The position numbers and the translations under genes were made by a program. From JAJXWB01 sp046349085 (GTDB taxonomy: Bacteria > Pseudomonadota > Alphaproteobacteria > Rhizobiales > Beijerinckiaceae), in NCBI GenBank assembly GCA_046349085.1, contig JAXMDA010000006.1, positions 248,001 through 312,000 on the forward strand: a DNA stretch of 64,000 bases. Reading direction: 5' to 3'. Under the pieces are notes generated by a model, which had not been told where the DNA came from, did not search any database, and saw only the letters and a list, made by a program, of their open reading frames with translations. Each line of letters opens with the position of its first letter. Within the stretch, counting starts at the first letter, position 1. Below, in pieces: positions 33,803 to 43,102 of the stretch.

Positions 33803-35425
33803 ATGGAACAGCACCGCGCAGCAGATGCGCTCGTCGAGACGCTGATCGCCAACGGGCTGGACACGATCTACGGCCTGCCGGGCGTCCATAACGATCCCCT
33901 GTTCGACGCCTTTTGGCAGAACCGTAACCGCCTTCGCTTCCTGCACGCCCGCCACGAGCAGGGCGGCGCCTATATGGCGCTGGGCGCGGCGCTGGCGACT
34001 GGCAAGCCGCAGGCCTTTGCCGTCGTGCCGGGACCGGGCTTCCTCAACGCGGGCGCGGCCATGCTGACGGCCTACGGCATGAACGCGCCCGTGCTCGCGC
34101 TCGTCGGCCAGATTCCCGCCGACACGATCGACCGGGGCCTCGGCCAGCTTCACGAAATCCCCGACCAGCTCGGGCTTGCCCGCCACATTGCGAAATTCGC
34201 CGCCCGCATCGAGGCGCCGCACGAGGCTGCGCCCTGCGCCGCCGCCGCCCTGTCGGCGGCGCTGTCCGGCCGCCAGCGCCCAGTCATGCTCGAATGCGCC
34301 ATGGACGTCTGGGGCAAGCGCACGCCGGTCGCCGCGCCGCAGATGGCGCAGCCGCAACGCCCGCCGGTTGATCCCGACACGGTGGAAAAACTCGCGAGAA
34401 TTCTCGGGCAGGCCAAAAGGCCGCTGATCGTCGTCGGCAGCGGCGCGCTCGACGCCAGCGCCGAGGTGACCGCGCTCGCCGAGCTTCTCGAAGCGCCGGT
34501 CGTCGCCTACCGGCGCGGGCAGGGCGTGATCGACGGCCGCCACCGCCTGTCCGTTCCCATGCCGATCGGCCATCGCCTGTGGAGGGAGGCCGACGTCGTT
34601 CTCGGCGTCGGCACGCGCCTGCTGATCGGCCAGAACGAATGGGGCCTCGACAAGGACCTGAAGATCCTGCGCATCGACATCGACCCGACCGAGCCCAACC
34701 GTTTCGCGCGGGCGGAAGCGGCATTGGTCGCCGACGCCGCGGAGGGCGTGCGCGCGCTGCTGGACCGTCTGCCGAAACACATGAGCAAGCGCGAAAGCCG
34801 CGAAGACGAGCTTGCCGGCCATCGCGCCTGGTTTGCGGAAAAGATCGGCGCGCTGGAGCCGCAGCTCTCCTTCGTGCGCGCCATCCGGCGCGCCCTGCCG
34901 GACGACGGCATTTTCGTCGACGAGGTGACGCAGATCGGCTTCGCCAGCCGCCTCGCCTTTCCGACCTTCGCGCCGCGCACGTTCCTGTCGCCGGGCTATC
35001 AGGACAATCTCGGCTGGGGCTACGGCACGGCGCTCGGCGCGCAGGCGGCCATGCCCGGGCGCGCGGTCGTCTCCATCGCCGGCGACGGCGGCTTCATGTA
35101 CCAGGTGCAGGAACTGGCGACCGCAGTGCAGCACAATCTGCCGGTCGTGGTCGTCGTCTTCGACAATGCGTCCTTCGGCAATGTGAAATTGCTGCAGAGG
35201 GAGCGCTTCGACAGCCATTTCATCGCCTGCGACCTGAAGAACCCGGACTTCTGCGCGCTCGCCGAAAGCTTTGGCGCCGCCGCCTTCCGCGCGAAGGACG
35301 CCGCCGAACTGGAAGGGGCGCTGAAAAAGGCCTTCGCGCTGCGCAAGCCGGCCCTGGTGCATGTGCCCTGCGGCGAAATGCCGAGCCCGTGGCCGATGCT
35401 GCACATGGGAAAGGCGCGGGCTTAA
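33803..35425 (+). CDS. Thiamine pyrophosphate enzyme, acetolactate synthase-like
   Basis: A 540-residue cytoplasmic TPP enzyme. The activating Glu52 lies in HARHEQGGAYMA. The PYR, central (about 190-320) and PP domains follow, with the Mg-TPP motif GDGGFMY near residue 428 ending in FDNASFGNV. No regulatory subunit adjoins it, so it is probably not the biosynthetic IlvB. Candidates are a benzoylformate/phenylpyruvate decarboxylase-like or 2-hydroxyacyl-CoA lyase-like enzyme. It is preceded by its own promoter and GGAG 8 bases upstream. Confidence 0.9.
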   Translation: MEQHRAADALVETLIANGLDTIYGLPGVHNDPLFDAFWQNRNRLRFLHARHEQGGAYMALGAALATGKPQAFAVVPGPGFLNAGAAMLTAYGMNAPVLALVGQIPADTIDRGLGQLHEIPDQLGLARHIAKFAARIEAPHEAAPCAAAALSAALSGRQRPVMLECAMDVWGKRTPVAAPQMAQPQRPPVDPDTVEKLARILGQAKRPLIVVGSGALDASAEVTALAELLEAPVVAYRRGQGVIDGRHRLSVPMPIGHRLWREADVVLGVGTRLLIGQNEWGLDKDLKILRIDIDPTEPNRFARAEAALVADAAEGVRALLDRLPKHMSKRESREDELAGHRAWFAEKIGALEPQLSFVRAIRRALPDDGIFVDEVTQIGFASRLAFPTFAPRTFLSPGYQDNLGWGYGTALGAQAAMPGRAVVSIAGDGGFMYQVQELATAVQHNLPVVVVVFDNASFGNVKLLQRERFDSHFIACDLKNPDFCALAESFGAAAFRAKDAAELEGALKKAFALRKPALVHVPCGEMPSPWPMLHMGKARA

Positions 35426-35512
35426 GGCCGCCGCAATCATGCCGCTTGGCGCGGCCGCGCTTCTGTGGCATCGCTCCCGCCGACCGAAACCATTGGGGAC
35501 CCTTGGCCCGGC

Positions 35513-35836
35513 ATGTTGCGCGTGATCGCCCGTTTTATCGGCCTGCTGCTGCTGGCGGCGGCTTTTGCCGCGCTGGTCGTTGACGGCACGAAGAGCATTG
35601 CCTCGGATACGCTGATCGTGACGCCGCTCGCCCAGATCGCCCAGCAGGTGGCGCCGTCGAAATTTCCGCTGCTGCAGGGCGCGATCGAGAGCCGTTTCGG
35701 CCACTTCGCCTGGAAGCCGGTCGCCACGACCCTGCTCGCGCTGCCCGGCTGGCTGATCGCGGGCGCGTTCGGCGGCCTTCTGTTCGCCGCCACGCGCCGG
35801 CGCGTCGTCAGGATCGGCTACTCGAGCCGCGGCTAG
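35513..35836 (+). CDS. Small inner-membrane protein of unknown function
   Basis: A 107-residue protein with an N-terminal TM (FIGLLLLAAAFAALVV), a soluble middle (SDTLIVTPLAQIAQQVAPSK) and a second TM (LLALPGWLIAGAFGGLLFAA) followed by a basic tail. Both ends are expected on the cytoplasmic side. The ATG at 35513 puts the first TM right after three charged residues. I do not recognise the family. It stands between the TPP enzyme and msrA. Confidence 0.75.
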   Translation: MLRVIARFIGLLLLAAAFAALVVDGTKSIASDTLIVTPLAQIAQQVAPSKFPLLQGAIESRFGHFAWKPVATTLLALPGWLIAGAFGGLLFAATRRRVVRIGYSSRG

Positions 35837-35920
35837 GGGATAGCCCTAACGCCTTTGTGATCGATCGGCGGCTGGTTGGCGGGCTTCGGACGTTTAAGTT
35901 GGGAGCCGAGGAGGAAGCCG

Positions 35921-36580
35921 ATGTTCATGCTGCGCAAGCGCGTCGCTCTGCCGAGCGCCGCACAGGCCCTTCCCGGCCGCCCCGATCCCATTCCCACCGC
36001 CCCCCGCCACTACGTTTTCGACCGTCCTCTCCAGGGCCCCTATCCCGAAGGCATGCGTCAGGCCGTATTCGGCATGGGCTGCTTCTGGGGCGCCGAGCGC
36101 AAGTTCTGGCAACTCGGCGACGGCGTCTGGATCACGGCGGTCGGCTACGCCGGCGGCCACACGCCCAACCCGACCTACGAGGAAGTCTGTTCCGGCCTCA
36201 CCGCGCACACGGAGGCCGTGCTGGTCGTCTATGATCCCGCGAAGATTTCCTACGAGCGGCTGCTGAAGACTTTCTGGGAGAACCACGACCCGACGCAGGG
36301 CATGCGCCAGGGCAACGACATCGGCACGCAATACCGCTCCGCCATCTACGCGGCGAGCGAGGCGGATCTCGCGGCAGCGCGCGCGTCCGCCGAAGTGTTC
36401 GGCAAGGAGCTTGCGGCGCGCAATTTCGGCTCGATCACCACCGAGATCGCGCCGGCGCCGCCATTCTATTTCGCCGAAGACTACCATCAGCAATATCTCG
36501 CCAAGAATCCGGCGGGTTATTGCGGCCTCGGGGGCACCGGCCTCTCCTGTCCCATCGGACTGGGCGAAGCGAACGTGTGA
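35921..36580 (+). CDS. msrA: Peptide-methionine (S)-S-oxide reductase
   Basis: A 219-residue repair enzyme reducing S-methionine sulfoxide. The catalytic Cys54 lies in GMGCFWGAERKFW, followed by TAVGYAGGHTPNPTYEEVCS. The C-terminal NPAGYCGLGGTGLSCP supplies resolving cysteines. The start at 35921 has GGAGGAA 5 bases upstream. It has an N-terminal extension of about 45 residues like other class with this length; no signal peptide, so cytoplasmic. Confidence 0.96.
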   Translation: MFMLRKRVALPSAAQALPGRPDPIPTAPRHYVFDRPLQGPYPEGMRQAVFGMGCFWGAERKFWQLGDGVWITAVGYAGGHTPNPTYEEVCSGLTAHTEAVLVVYDPAKISYERLLKTFWENHDPTQGMRQGNDIGTQYRSAIYAASEADLAAARASAEVFGKELAARNFGSITTEIAPAPPFYFAEDYHQQYLAKNPAGYCGLGGTGLSCPIGLGEANV

Positions 36581-36634
36581 CGCCCGCTTGCAGAAGCGCA
36601 GCTCACCGTGCCATCTCTGGCGCAGGGAGTTCGC

Positions 36635-37156
36635 ATGCACAAGTTCGCGCGCATCTTGCAGGTCTGGCTGTTCTCGAGCCGCTGGCTTCTCGCGCCTTTC
36701 TATTTCTGCCTGGTCGCCAGCCTGTTCGCGCTGCTGTTCAAGCTCGTGCAGCACGCCTCGCACATGGTCGCGACGCTCGTCGAGTCGAGCGAGGCAACGG
36801 TCATTCTGGACATTCTCTCGCTGATCGACATGACGCTGGTCGGCTCCCTGATCGTGCTCGTCATCTTTTCCGGCTACGAGAATTTCGTATCGCCGATCGA
36901 CAACGACCAGCCCAAGCAATGGCCGCAATGGATGGGCGACATCGATTTCTCCGGCCTGAAACTCAAGTTGATGTCGTCGATCGTGGCGATCTCCGCGATT
37001 CAGTTGCTGCGCGCGTTCATGGACTTGAAGAACGCGAGCGACCGCGATCTCTGGTGGTCGGTCGGCATCCATCTCGCCTTCGTCGTCTCCGCGCTTGTGC
37101 TCGCCCTGTCGGACAGATTGTCCAGTCACCCGTCGGCCAACGGAAACAATCACTGA
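36635..37156 (+). CDS. YqhA/UPF0114 family membrane protein
   Basis: A 173-residue inner-membrane protein of the YqhA (TIGR00645) family with three to four TM segments (about 20-40, 65-85, 110-128 and 140-160) and the conserved loop YENFVSPIDNDQPKQWPQWM. The ATG at 36635 follows GGGAG; the GTG at 36608 is less likely. It lies 54 bases after msrA and may be co-transcribed. Function not established. Confidence 0.9.
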   Translation: MHKFARILQVWLFSSRWLLAPFYFCLVASLFALLFKLVQHASHMVATLVESSEATVILDILSLIDMTLVGSLIVLVIFSGYENFVSPIDNDQPKQWPQWMGDIDFSGLKLKLMSSIVAISAIQLLRAFMDLKNASDRDLWWSVGIHLAFVVSALVLALSDRLSSHPSANGNNH

Positions 37157-37195
37157 CCGACATTCGCTGACGGCGCGCGTCGGTCGGCGCGTGCG

Positions 37196-37208
37196 TTATG
37201 TCACATAA
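37196..37208. promoter_or_regulatory. Inverted repeat upstream of the giant envelope operon
   Basis: TTATG-TCA-CATAA, a perfect 5-bp inverted repeat around 3 bases, lies about 104 bases before the first gene of the operon. It is A/T-rich against the local background. It could be a regulator site; I cannot match it to a known box. Confidence 0.3.
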
Positions 37209-37311
37209 TAGCCATCCGCCTTGCGTCAGCTTGCATGCCGGCTCACGATGTTTGCGTGAGAAAAATGCGAAACCGCGCCGCGACGAAAACGCGCGCGGAC
37301 ATGGGGGTTTT

Positions 37312-40300
37312 ATGGTTGAGATCCTTGGCCCGCGCGCCCGCGCGCGTGTCGCCGGCCGGTTGCCGGTTCTGCTGCTCTTCAGCGCAAGCCCCGTCCTCGC
37401 CCAGTCCTTCGATTGCTCCAAGGCGTCGCCGCCGATCGAGACCGTGATCTGCGCCTCGACGGCGCTGCGCGCGCAGGACAATGCGCTTGCCGGCGCCTAT
37501 GCGCGCGCGCAATACGCGCTGCGTGGGGACCTGGCCGCGCTCGACCTGCTGAAGCAGACGCAGCGCCAGTGGATTTCCGCGCGCAACCGCGATTGCGCGC
37601 GCGCCGGCGACAAGGTCGGCGAATGCCTCATCTCATCCTACGCTGCGCGCTTGACCGAAATCGGCAAGGCGCTCGGCGCGCAGCAGGTCGCCGCGCCGCA
37701 GCAGCCGACGATGCAGCCCGTTGCGCAGTCGCAGCCCGCGCCGCAGCAATCGCCGCGCCCCGCGCCGCCGCCCGTCCAGACGACGCAGGCGCAACCGGCG
37801 CCCGCGGCGCAGCCACAACAGGCGGCGACGCCATCGCCGTCTCAGGCGCAGCAGGCGCAACCGGCGCGCCCGACCTCCGTCGCAGCGTCCGGCGCCCGCG
37901 TCGAGCCGCAAAGCGTTCCCGCGGATCGCGACGCGAGCGCGCTTGTCGTCATTCCCAGTCCCGGCCGCTATTCGCTGCGCGCGGAAAGCGCGAGCGGCGT
38001 GGCGATCCAGCTCGTCGACATGATGGCGGGCCCCGGCGATGCGGCGGGCGCCGCCGGCGCGAAGGACGGTCGCCTCGACGCGCTGCTCGACAAAGGCGTC
38101 TACAAGCTGCGCACTTCAGGCGCAAAGGGCGCAAGCAAGCCCGCGACGCTGAAAGCCGAAGCCTTCCACGACGCCGCGCCGCCAGCCCTGCTTTCCACCG
38201 ATCCGCTGACCCCGGGCGACCTCGGCGATCTCCAGCAGCGTTCCTTCTGGATCGATGTCGATGCCGGCGGGCAGGTCGCGATCGAGTCGCTTGGCCGCGC
38301 TTTGCAGGATCTGCGTTTGTGGCGCGACGGCGAGGAACTGGCCGATCTCCGGCCCGACATTTCGACCGTTGAAGTGAAACCTGGCCGCCCGATGAATCGC
38401 ATCCGGCTGGAAGGCAAGGTCGAGCCCGGCCGCTATCTTGCGACAGCCTACGGCGGCGAGAGCGCGGTCTGGGCCGATGGCGCGCCCGACAAGCCCTTCA
38501 TGATACGCCGTCTCGGCGCGCGGAGCGTCGCGGCGGGCCTTGCCGAAGCGACGATTGGCGCCTTCGGCAGCTTGCGTTTCGAGGCGCCGGCCGATTTCGA
38601 TTCCTTCCGTCTCGAAATCAACGATCCCGCGCCCGTGCGCATGGTCGTCAGGCGCGGCGGCGAGCAGCGGAGCGTATCGCTCGCGAAAAACAGTCGCGAC
38701 CCCTTCGTGGTCGCCGTGCTGCCGGCCAAGGATCGCGCGCCGGCGATCGTCGAAATCTCCGGGCTCGAAGGCCAGACCTTCCGGCTGCGCGCGCTGCGCG
38801 ACACGCGCGACTTGCGGATATCGGGCGCAGGGCCCACGCAGGTTATCGTCGATGTCGCGGGCGAGGGCGGCGATGAAATTCCCGCGACCGCCATTCTCGT
38901 GCGCTTCGAGCAGAACAAGGCGCGCCTCGTCGCCTCCGACGCGCCGCGCCTCGCGCCGGGTCAAGCATGGCGGCGCAGGTTCAATCTGCGCGGCCCGAGC
39001 ACGATCCTTTTCGAGACGACCGGTCCAGGGCCCGTCGCCATCCGCACGCAGGGGCCTGCAGCCCGCGCCGTGATCGAGCCCGTACTCGGCTCCACGCCGC
39101 CGCGCGCCGACGGACGCGCGCCCGGCCGCTACGACCTCGACGCCGGCGTCTATGCGCTGCGCCTGACGCCTGCGGCGGGCGCGACCGGCGTGTTCGATCT
39201 CACGCTCGGACAGCCCGGCCTCGTTCCGGATATTTCTCCGGGCGTCGCGCCGCGCACGGCGCTGTCGCTCGGCCTGCACAACATCGAGCGCGGCGCCTCC
39301 TACGAGGCGATCGCCAATAGCGCGCCGGGCCTGCTGATCGGGGTGCGCGCGGTGGCTTCGCCCGTCGATCTGTCGAAGGGGCCGGTCGGACTCTATCAGG
39401 GGCTCCCCGCGCCGCGCGCCGCCGCGCTGCCTGCGCCCGGCGCGCCGCAGATCAAGCCGGCGACGCAGCGACAGGGCGAGCGACGCCCGCCGGCCGGACA
39501 GGCCGTCGTGCGCGCGCCCGCGCAGGCTGCGCCCAACGCCGCGCCGCCGATGCAGCAGTCGGCTCAGGCGACGCAATCCTCCCTGACGTCGCAGCCCGCG
39601 CCCGCACCCGCGCCCTCCGCCGATATCGCGCTGCAGGCGCGCGCCCCGCTCGGCGGCGTCATTCGCGTGCGCGACCAGAAGGGCGCGGACGTGTCCTTCG
39701 CCGCGTCCGACGAGAAAACGGAAAAGGATTCGCGCGTCTTCACGTTGCGCATTCCGGCCGCCGTCGCGCCGCGCGCGCTCGAGATCGCATGGACGCCTGC
39801 GCCTGCGCCCGCGCAAGCCGTGCGCCCGCGTCAGCCGTTGCAGACCGTCGCCGCCGGCGAGCCGCTGCATTTCGATCTCTCCGAGGGTCAGCGTCGCGAG
39901 TTCCGCATCGAGGCCGCGCAAGGCGGCCTGTACCGCGTCGAGACGCTCGGACGGCTGAAGACAGGCCTGACCATCGGCACGAATTTCCTGCCGCGCATCG
40001 GCGCGGGCGAGAACAATGGCGCCGGCCACAACGGTCTTGTGCAGACTTATCTGCGCGCGGGCTCCTATCGCGTCGCAGTGGCGGCGAAGGATTCGAGCGG
40101 CCGCCTCGGGCTTGCCGCCACGCCGGCCGAAATGGCCACAACCGGCGCGCTGGCGCCGGGTGGCTCGGCGCGCGCGACGCTGTCGGACGGTCGCGGCGCG
40201 ATCACGCCGATCGAGATTCGCGAAGCAGGCAATTATCGTCTCGACCTCTATGCGCTCGGGCGTGTTCTTTCTGCGCGTCTCGAGGACGCCGACGGCTGGC

Positions 40301-43092
40301 CGCTCACGGCGCCGGGTCCCCTCAGAAGCCTCGATATCAAGCTCGAGCCCGGTAGATACCGTCTCGTAACGCCGCCGATTGACGTCGACGCGCGCATGGT
40401 CGCCCGCCTCATGGCGATCACGCCGGACGTTGCGCTCGAAGGCCATGGGCCGCACAAGCTCGGCTACGACGACGAGTACAAGCTGCAATGGCGCGAGCCG
40501 GCAAGCAAGGACGCGCCGCGCGCGCCCGACGTCTGGACATTCACGCTCAAGGGCGAAGCGAAGATCGATCTTTCGATCACCGACGGCATGGTCGGCGAGA
40601 TCATCCGCGGGGAAAAGGAAAGCGTCGGCAAGGTCGCCAAGGACCGTCCGTTTACAGGCAAGCTCGACGCCGGCGCCTATCGCGTTGAGGCGCGCGCCAT
40701 CGGACGCGACGATCGCCTCGACTACGCCGTCATCCTGAAATCCGCGGAATTGCAGCCGGATGATTCGCGCTTCGTCGATCTGCCGGCGACGCTTGATCTC
40801 GCCATCGCGCAGGACAGCGTCGTCAATCTTACGTCGTTCGGCCGCAAGGACCTGAAGGGCGTCTTGCGCGACGCCAATGGCGCTGTCGTCGAGCGGCTCG
40901 CCGGCCGTCAGAACGACTGGAACATCGCCATGTCGCGCCGCTTGCCGGCGGGTCGCTATTCGTTGACGCTGAGCGCCATGAAGGCGGAGGCCAGCGGCGA
41001 CGATACGCCGCCCGAACGGTCAGAAGATGCCGATGCGCGCGCCGAAAGAAGCGACGACAATGTCGAGGTGCGCCTCGCGCTGCCGGTCGAGAAGGACGCG
41101 CCGCCTCTGAATGCCGACGGCGCGGCCAGCGTCGCGGGCGCAGACGTCATGCGTTTCGCCCTGCCGGAAGCGCCGGCAGGCTCGCTCGCGCTCGTTGCCG
41201 CGCGGGCGGCGTCCGAGCTCGTCCTGTCGATCGAGCGGCGCGACGCCGATGGCGTCTGGCGCGTCGTCGGCTTCGAACGCGGACAGACGCCGCTCGTCGC
41301 CTGGCCCGCGGGCGCAAGCAAGGCGCAATGGCGGGCGTCCGTCTGGTCGATTGACGGCGCGAACGTTCCCGTGGACATCGTGGCGCGCAACATCGCGCGC
41401 AATCCGCAGGACGCCGCGTCCGTTGCGCTCGAAGCGCTCGACCTTGCCGCTGTCGGCCAGAAAGTGCGGGTCGGTCTTGCGCGCGCCGCCTCGGCGGCCA
41501 TGGTCGATCTGAAGACGTCGAGCCAACGACTTTATGCGGGATCGCAGGATGGCCGCGCGCTGACGCGCGCGGAGGCCGGCGCGCTTGCGCCGCAGTCCGA
41601 ACGCCTGTGGCTCGTCGCGCGCGACGAGTCGCTCGACAAGGTCGAAGCGCCGACGCTTGCCTGGAAGGGCGAGCCTGTCGCGCTCGCGCTCGAGGGCGGC
41701 GAAAGCGCGCTCTTGCCTGCGCCGCAGCCCGCCGAGGGCAAGGCCCGCGTCTGGCGCGCGGCATCGGCCTTTGGCCAGCCGGGCCTCGACGCCGGCCGCG
41801 GCATGGCGGTCGGCGACAATGTCGCGGCCGCCTTGTCGGGCGCAAAGCCGCTGCGCGTCTGGAACGCGGGCGGCGACGACGCGCTGCGCATCGATCTCGA
41901 ATCCGTCGACGTGACGGTCGCCGCCAAGCGCGCGGCGGCGGGCGATACGGCGCTGCTGCTGCCGCCCATGACCGCGCAGCCGCTGACGCTCGCTTCCGGC
42001 GACAAGAAGCTCGACATCGATCTTGGGGCGGGCGCGGCGGCTTTTGCTGCGCCCGGCGACAGTGACGCGCTCGCGCTCTACGCCGTCAATGCGCCGCTGT
42101 CGCGTTCGGTCGGGTCGAGCGCGTCGGAAGTCTGGCTGGTCAATCTCGCCAGCAAGCCGCAACCCGTGCGTCTCGCCGCGACGCCCTCGAAAGTGGAGGC
42201 GCTCGCGCTCGACCGCGTCGCCAAGCGCTTCTTCGGCGCCGCCGGTTCGACGGCGCTTCATGTCGACGCGCAGAAAGGCGATGTGCTGCGCGTCGAGGGC
42301 GCCGAGGCGACCTTCGTTTCGAAGTCCGGTCGAGTGCTGCGCGGCGCGACGCTGACGCTCGACGGTCCCGGCGATGTCGTGCTCGTCTATCAGCCGGGCC
42401 TCGTCGCGGCATGGCTCGAACGCGCCGGCGTCTCGGCCTGGCCGAAGGTTTCCCCGCGTGCGATTGCGGCGCCGGCGTCGGTGAAACTCGAAGGCGCGGC
42501 CATGTCGTTTGCCCTCAGGCAGGACAAGCCGCAACTGATTGGCGTGGCGACGAGCGCGCCTGTCGTCGTCGCGCTCGAACAGAACGGCAATCGCGAATTG
42601 AAGCTCTACGCTTCCGGCGCCGATTTTCGGCGCTATGTCGCGGCGGGCGAGGCGACGCTGACCATCTGGTCGCCGCACGACGGCGCTCTCGGCGGCGCGC
42701 TCGACCTGACCTCCGCGCCGGTGACGCCGGCGAAGGAAGGCATGGGCGACGCGGTGGCGCTCGCCCCCGGCGCGAGCGCTCTCTTCGGCTTCGAGGTGAG
42801 GAAGGCGTCGGAAATCGGCGTTGGCCTGCGCGCCGACCCCGACCGCGCCGAAGCGCGTCTGATGGACGAAAGCGGCAAGCTGATCGGCGTGGGCGTGTCG
42901 CAAATCCGCAAGCTCGCCCCCGGCCGCTACATTCTGGAAGCGCGAATGCCGGCCGATGCGCCGGCGGGAACCGTGCGACTCGCGCTCGTCGGACTCGATC
43001 CGCCGCCCGCCGGCCCGCCGCCCGAAGAAATCGAGAAATATCTTGGCCTCGCCGGCCTCAAGTCGAACGCCAAGACCACCCTGCCCCGCTGA
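37312..43092 (+). CDS. Giant exported protein: LprI domain plus beta-sandwich repeats
   Basis: A 1926-residue predicted periplasmic protein, not recognised as a whole. A signal peptide (RLPVLLLFSASPVLA) leads to an LprI/DUF1311 domain (about 33-121) with four cysteines (FDC, VIC, RDC, ECL) and the typical LKQTQRQWISARNRDC; LprI domains are linked to lysozyme inhibition. A Pro/Gln/Ala-rich linker (about 125-197) and a second one (about 697-773) separate long predicted beta-rich regions. These contain nine (P/A)GxY strand motifs (PGRYSLRAES at 217, PGRYLATAYGG at 372, PGRYDLDAG at 604, then near 916, 972, 1013, 1120, 1213 and 1870), resembling pre-peptidase or CARDB-type sandwiches. The ATG at 37312 places the signal peptide correctly. 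The alpha-2-macroglobulin gene starts 10 bases after its stop, implying joint function in the envelope. Confidence 0.93.
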   Translation: MVEILGPRARARVAGRLPVLLLFSASPVLAQSFDCSKASPPIETVICASTALRAQDNALAGAYARAQYALRGDLAALDLLKQTQRQWISARNRDCARAGDKVGECLISSYAARLTEIGKALGAQQVAAPQQPTMQPVAQSQPAPQQSPRPAPPPVQTTQAQPAPAAQPQQAATPSPSQAQQAQPARPTSVAASGARVEPQSVPADRDASALVVIPSPGRYSLRAESASGVAIQLVDMMAGPGDAAGAAGAKDGRLDALLDKGVYKLRTSGAKGASKPATLKAEAFHDAAPPALLSTDPLTPGDLGDLQQRSFWIDVDAGGQVAIESLGRALQDLRLWRDGEELADLRPDISTVEVKPGRPMNRIRLEGKVEPGRYLATAYGGESAVWADGAPDKPFMIRRLGARSVAAGLAEATIGAFGSLRFEAPADFDSFRLEINDPAPVRMVVRRGGEQRSVSLAKNSRDPFVVAVLPAKDRAPAIVEISGLEGQTFRLRALRDTRDLRISGAGPTQVIVDVAGEGGDEIPATAILVRFEQNKARLVASDAPRLAPGQAWRRRFNLRGPSTILFETTGPGPVAIRTQGPAARAVIEPVLGSTPPRADGRAPGRYDLDAGVYALRLTPAAGATGVFDLTLGQPGLVPDISPGVAPRTALSLGLHNIERGASYEAIANSAPGLLIGVRAVASPVDLSKGPVGLYQGLPAPRAAALPAPGAPQIKPATQRQGERRPPAGQAVVRAPAQAAPNAAPPMQQSAQATQSSLTSQPAPAPAPSADIALQARAPLGGVIRVRDQKGADVSFAASDEKTEKDSRVFTLRIPAAVAPRALEIAWTPAPAPAQAVRPRQPLQTVAAGEPLHFDLSEGQRREFRIEAAQGGLYRVETLGRLKTGLTIGTNFLPRIGAGENNGAGHNGLVQTYLRAGSYRVAVAAKDSSGRLGLAATPAEMATTGALAPGGSARATLSDGRGAITPIEIREAGNYRLDLYALGRVLSARLEDADGWPLTAPGPLRSLDIKLEPGRYRLVTPPIDVDARMVARLMAITPDVALEGHGPHKLGYDDEYKLQWREPASKDAPRAPDVWTFTLKGEAKIDLSITDGMVGEIIRGEKESVGKVAKDRPFTGKLDAGAYRVEARAIGRDDRLDYAVILKSAELQPDDSRFVDLPATLDLAIAQDSVVNLTSFGRKDLKGVLRDANGAVVERLAGRQNDWNIAMSRRLPAGRYSLTLSAMKAEASGDDTPPERSEDADARAERSDDNVEVRLALPVEKDAPPLNADGAASVAGADVMRFALPEAPAGSLALVAARAASELVLSIERRDADGVWRVVGFERGQTPLVAWPAGASKAQWRASVWSIDGANVPVDIVARNIARNPQDAASVALEALDLAAVGQKVRVGLARAASAAMVDLKTSSQRLYAGSQDGRALTRAEAGALAPQSERLWLVARDESLDKVEAPTLAWKGEPVALALEGGESALLPAPQPAEGKARVWRAASAFGQPGLDAGRGMAVGDNVAAALSGAKPLRVWNAGGDDALRIDLESVDVTVAAKRAAAGDTALLLPPMTAQPLTLASGDKKLDIDLGAGAAAFAAPGDSDALALYAVNAPLSRSVGSSASEVWLVNLASKPQPVRLAATPSKVEALALDRVAKRFFGAAGSTALHVDAQKGDVLRVEGAEATFVSKSGRVLRGATLTLDGPGDVVLVYQPGLVAAWLERAGVSAWPKVSPRAIAAPASVKLEGAAMSFALRQDKPQLIGVATSAPVVVALEQNGNRELKLYASGADFRRYVAAGEATLTIWSPHDGALGGALDLTSAPVTPAKEGMGDAVALAPGASALFGFEVRKASEIGVGLRADPDRAEARLMDESGKLIGVGVSQIRKLAPGRYILEARMPADAPAGTVRLALVGLDPPPAGPPPEEIEKYLGLAGLKSNAKTTLPR

Positions 43093-43102
43093 GACGAGAC
43101 AC

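Noticed and set aside
33803..35425. Biosynthetic acetolactate synthase (ilvB)
   Set aside because: No small subunit follows, the sequence is shorter than IlvB, and the promoter looks individually regulated.
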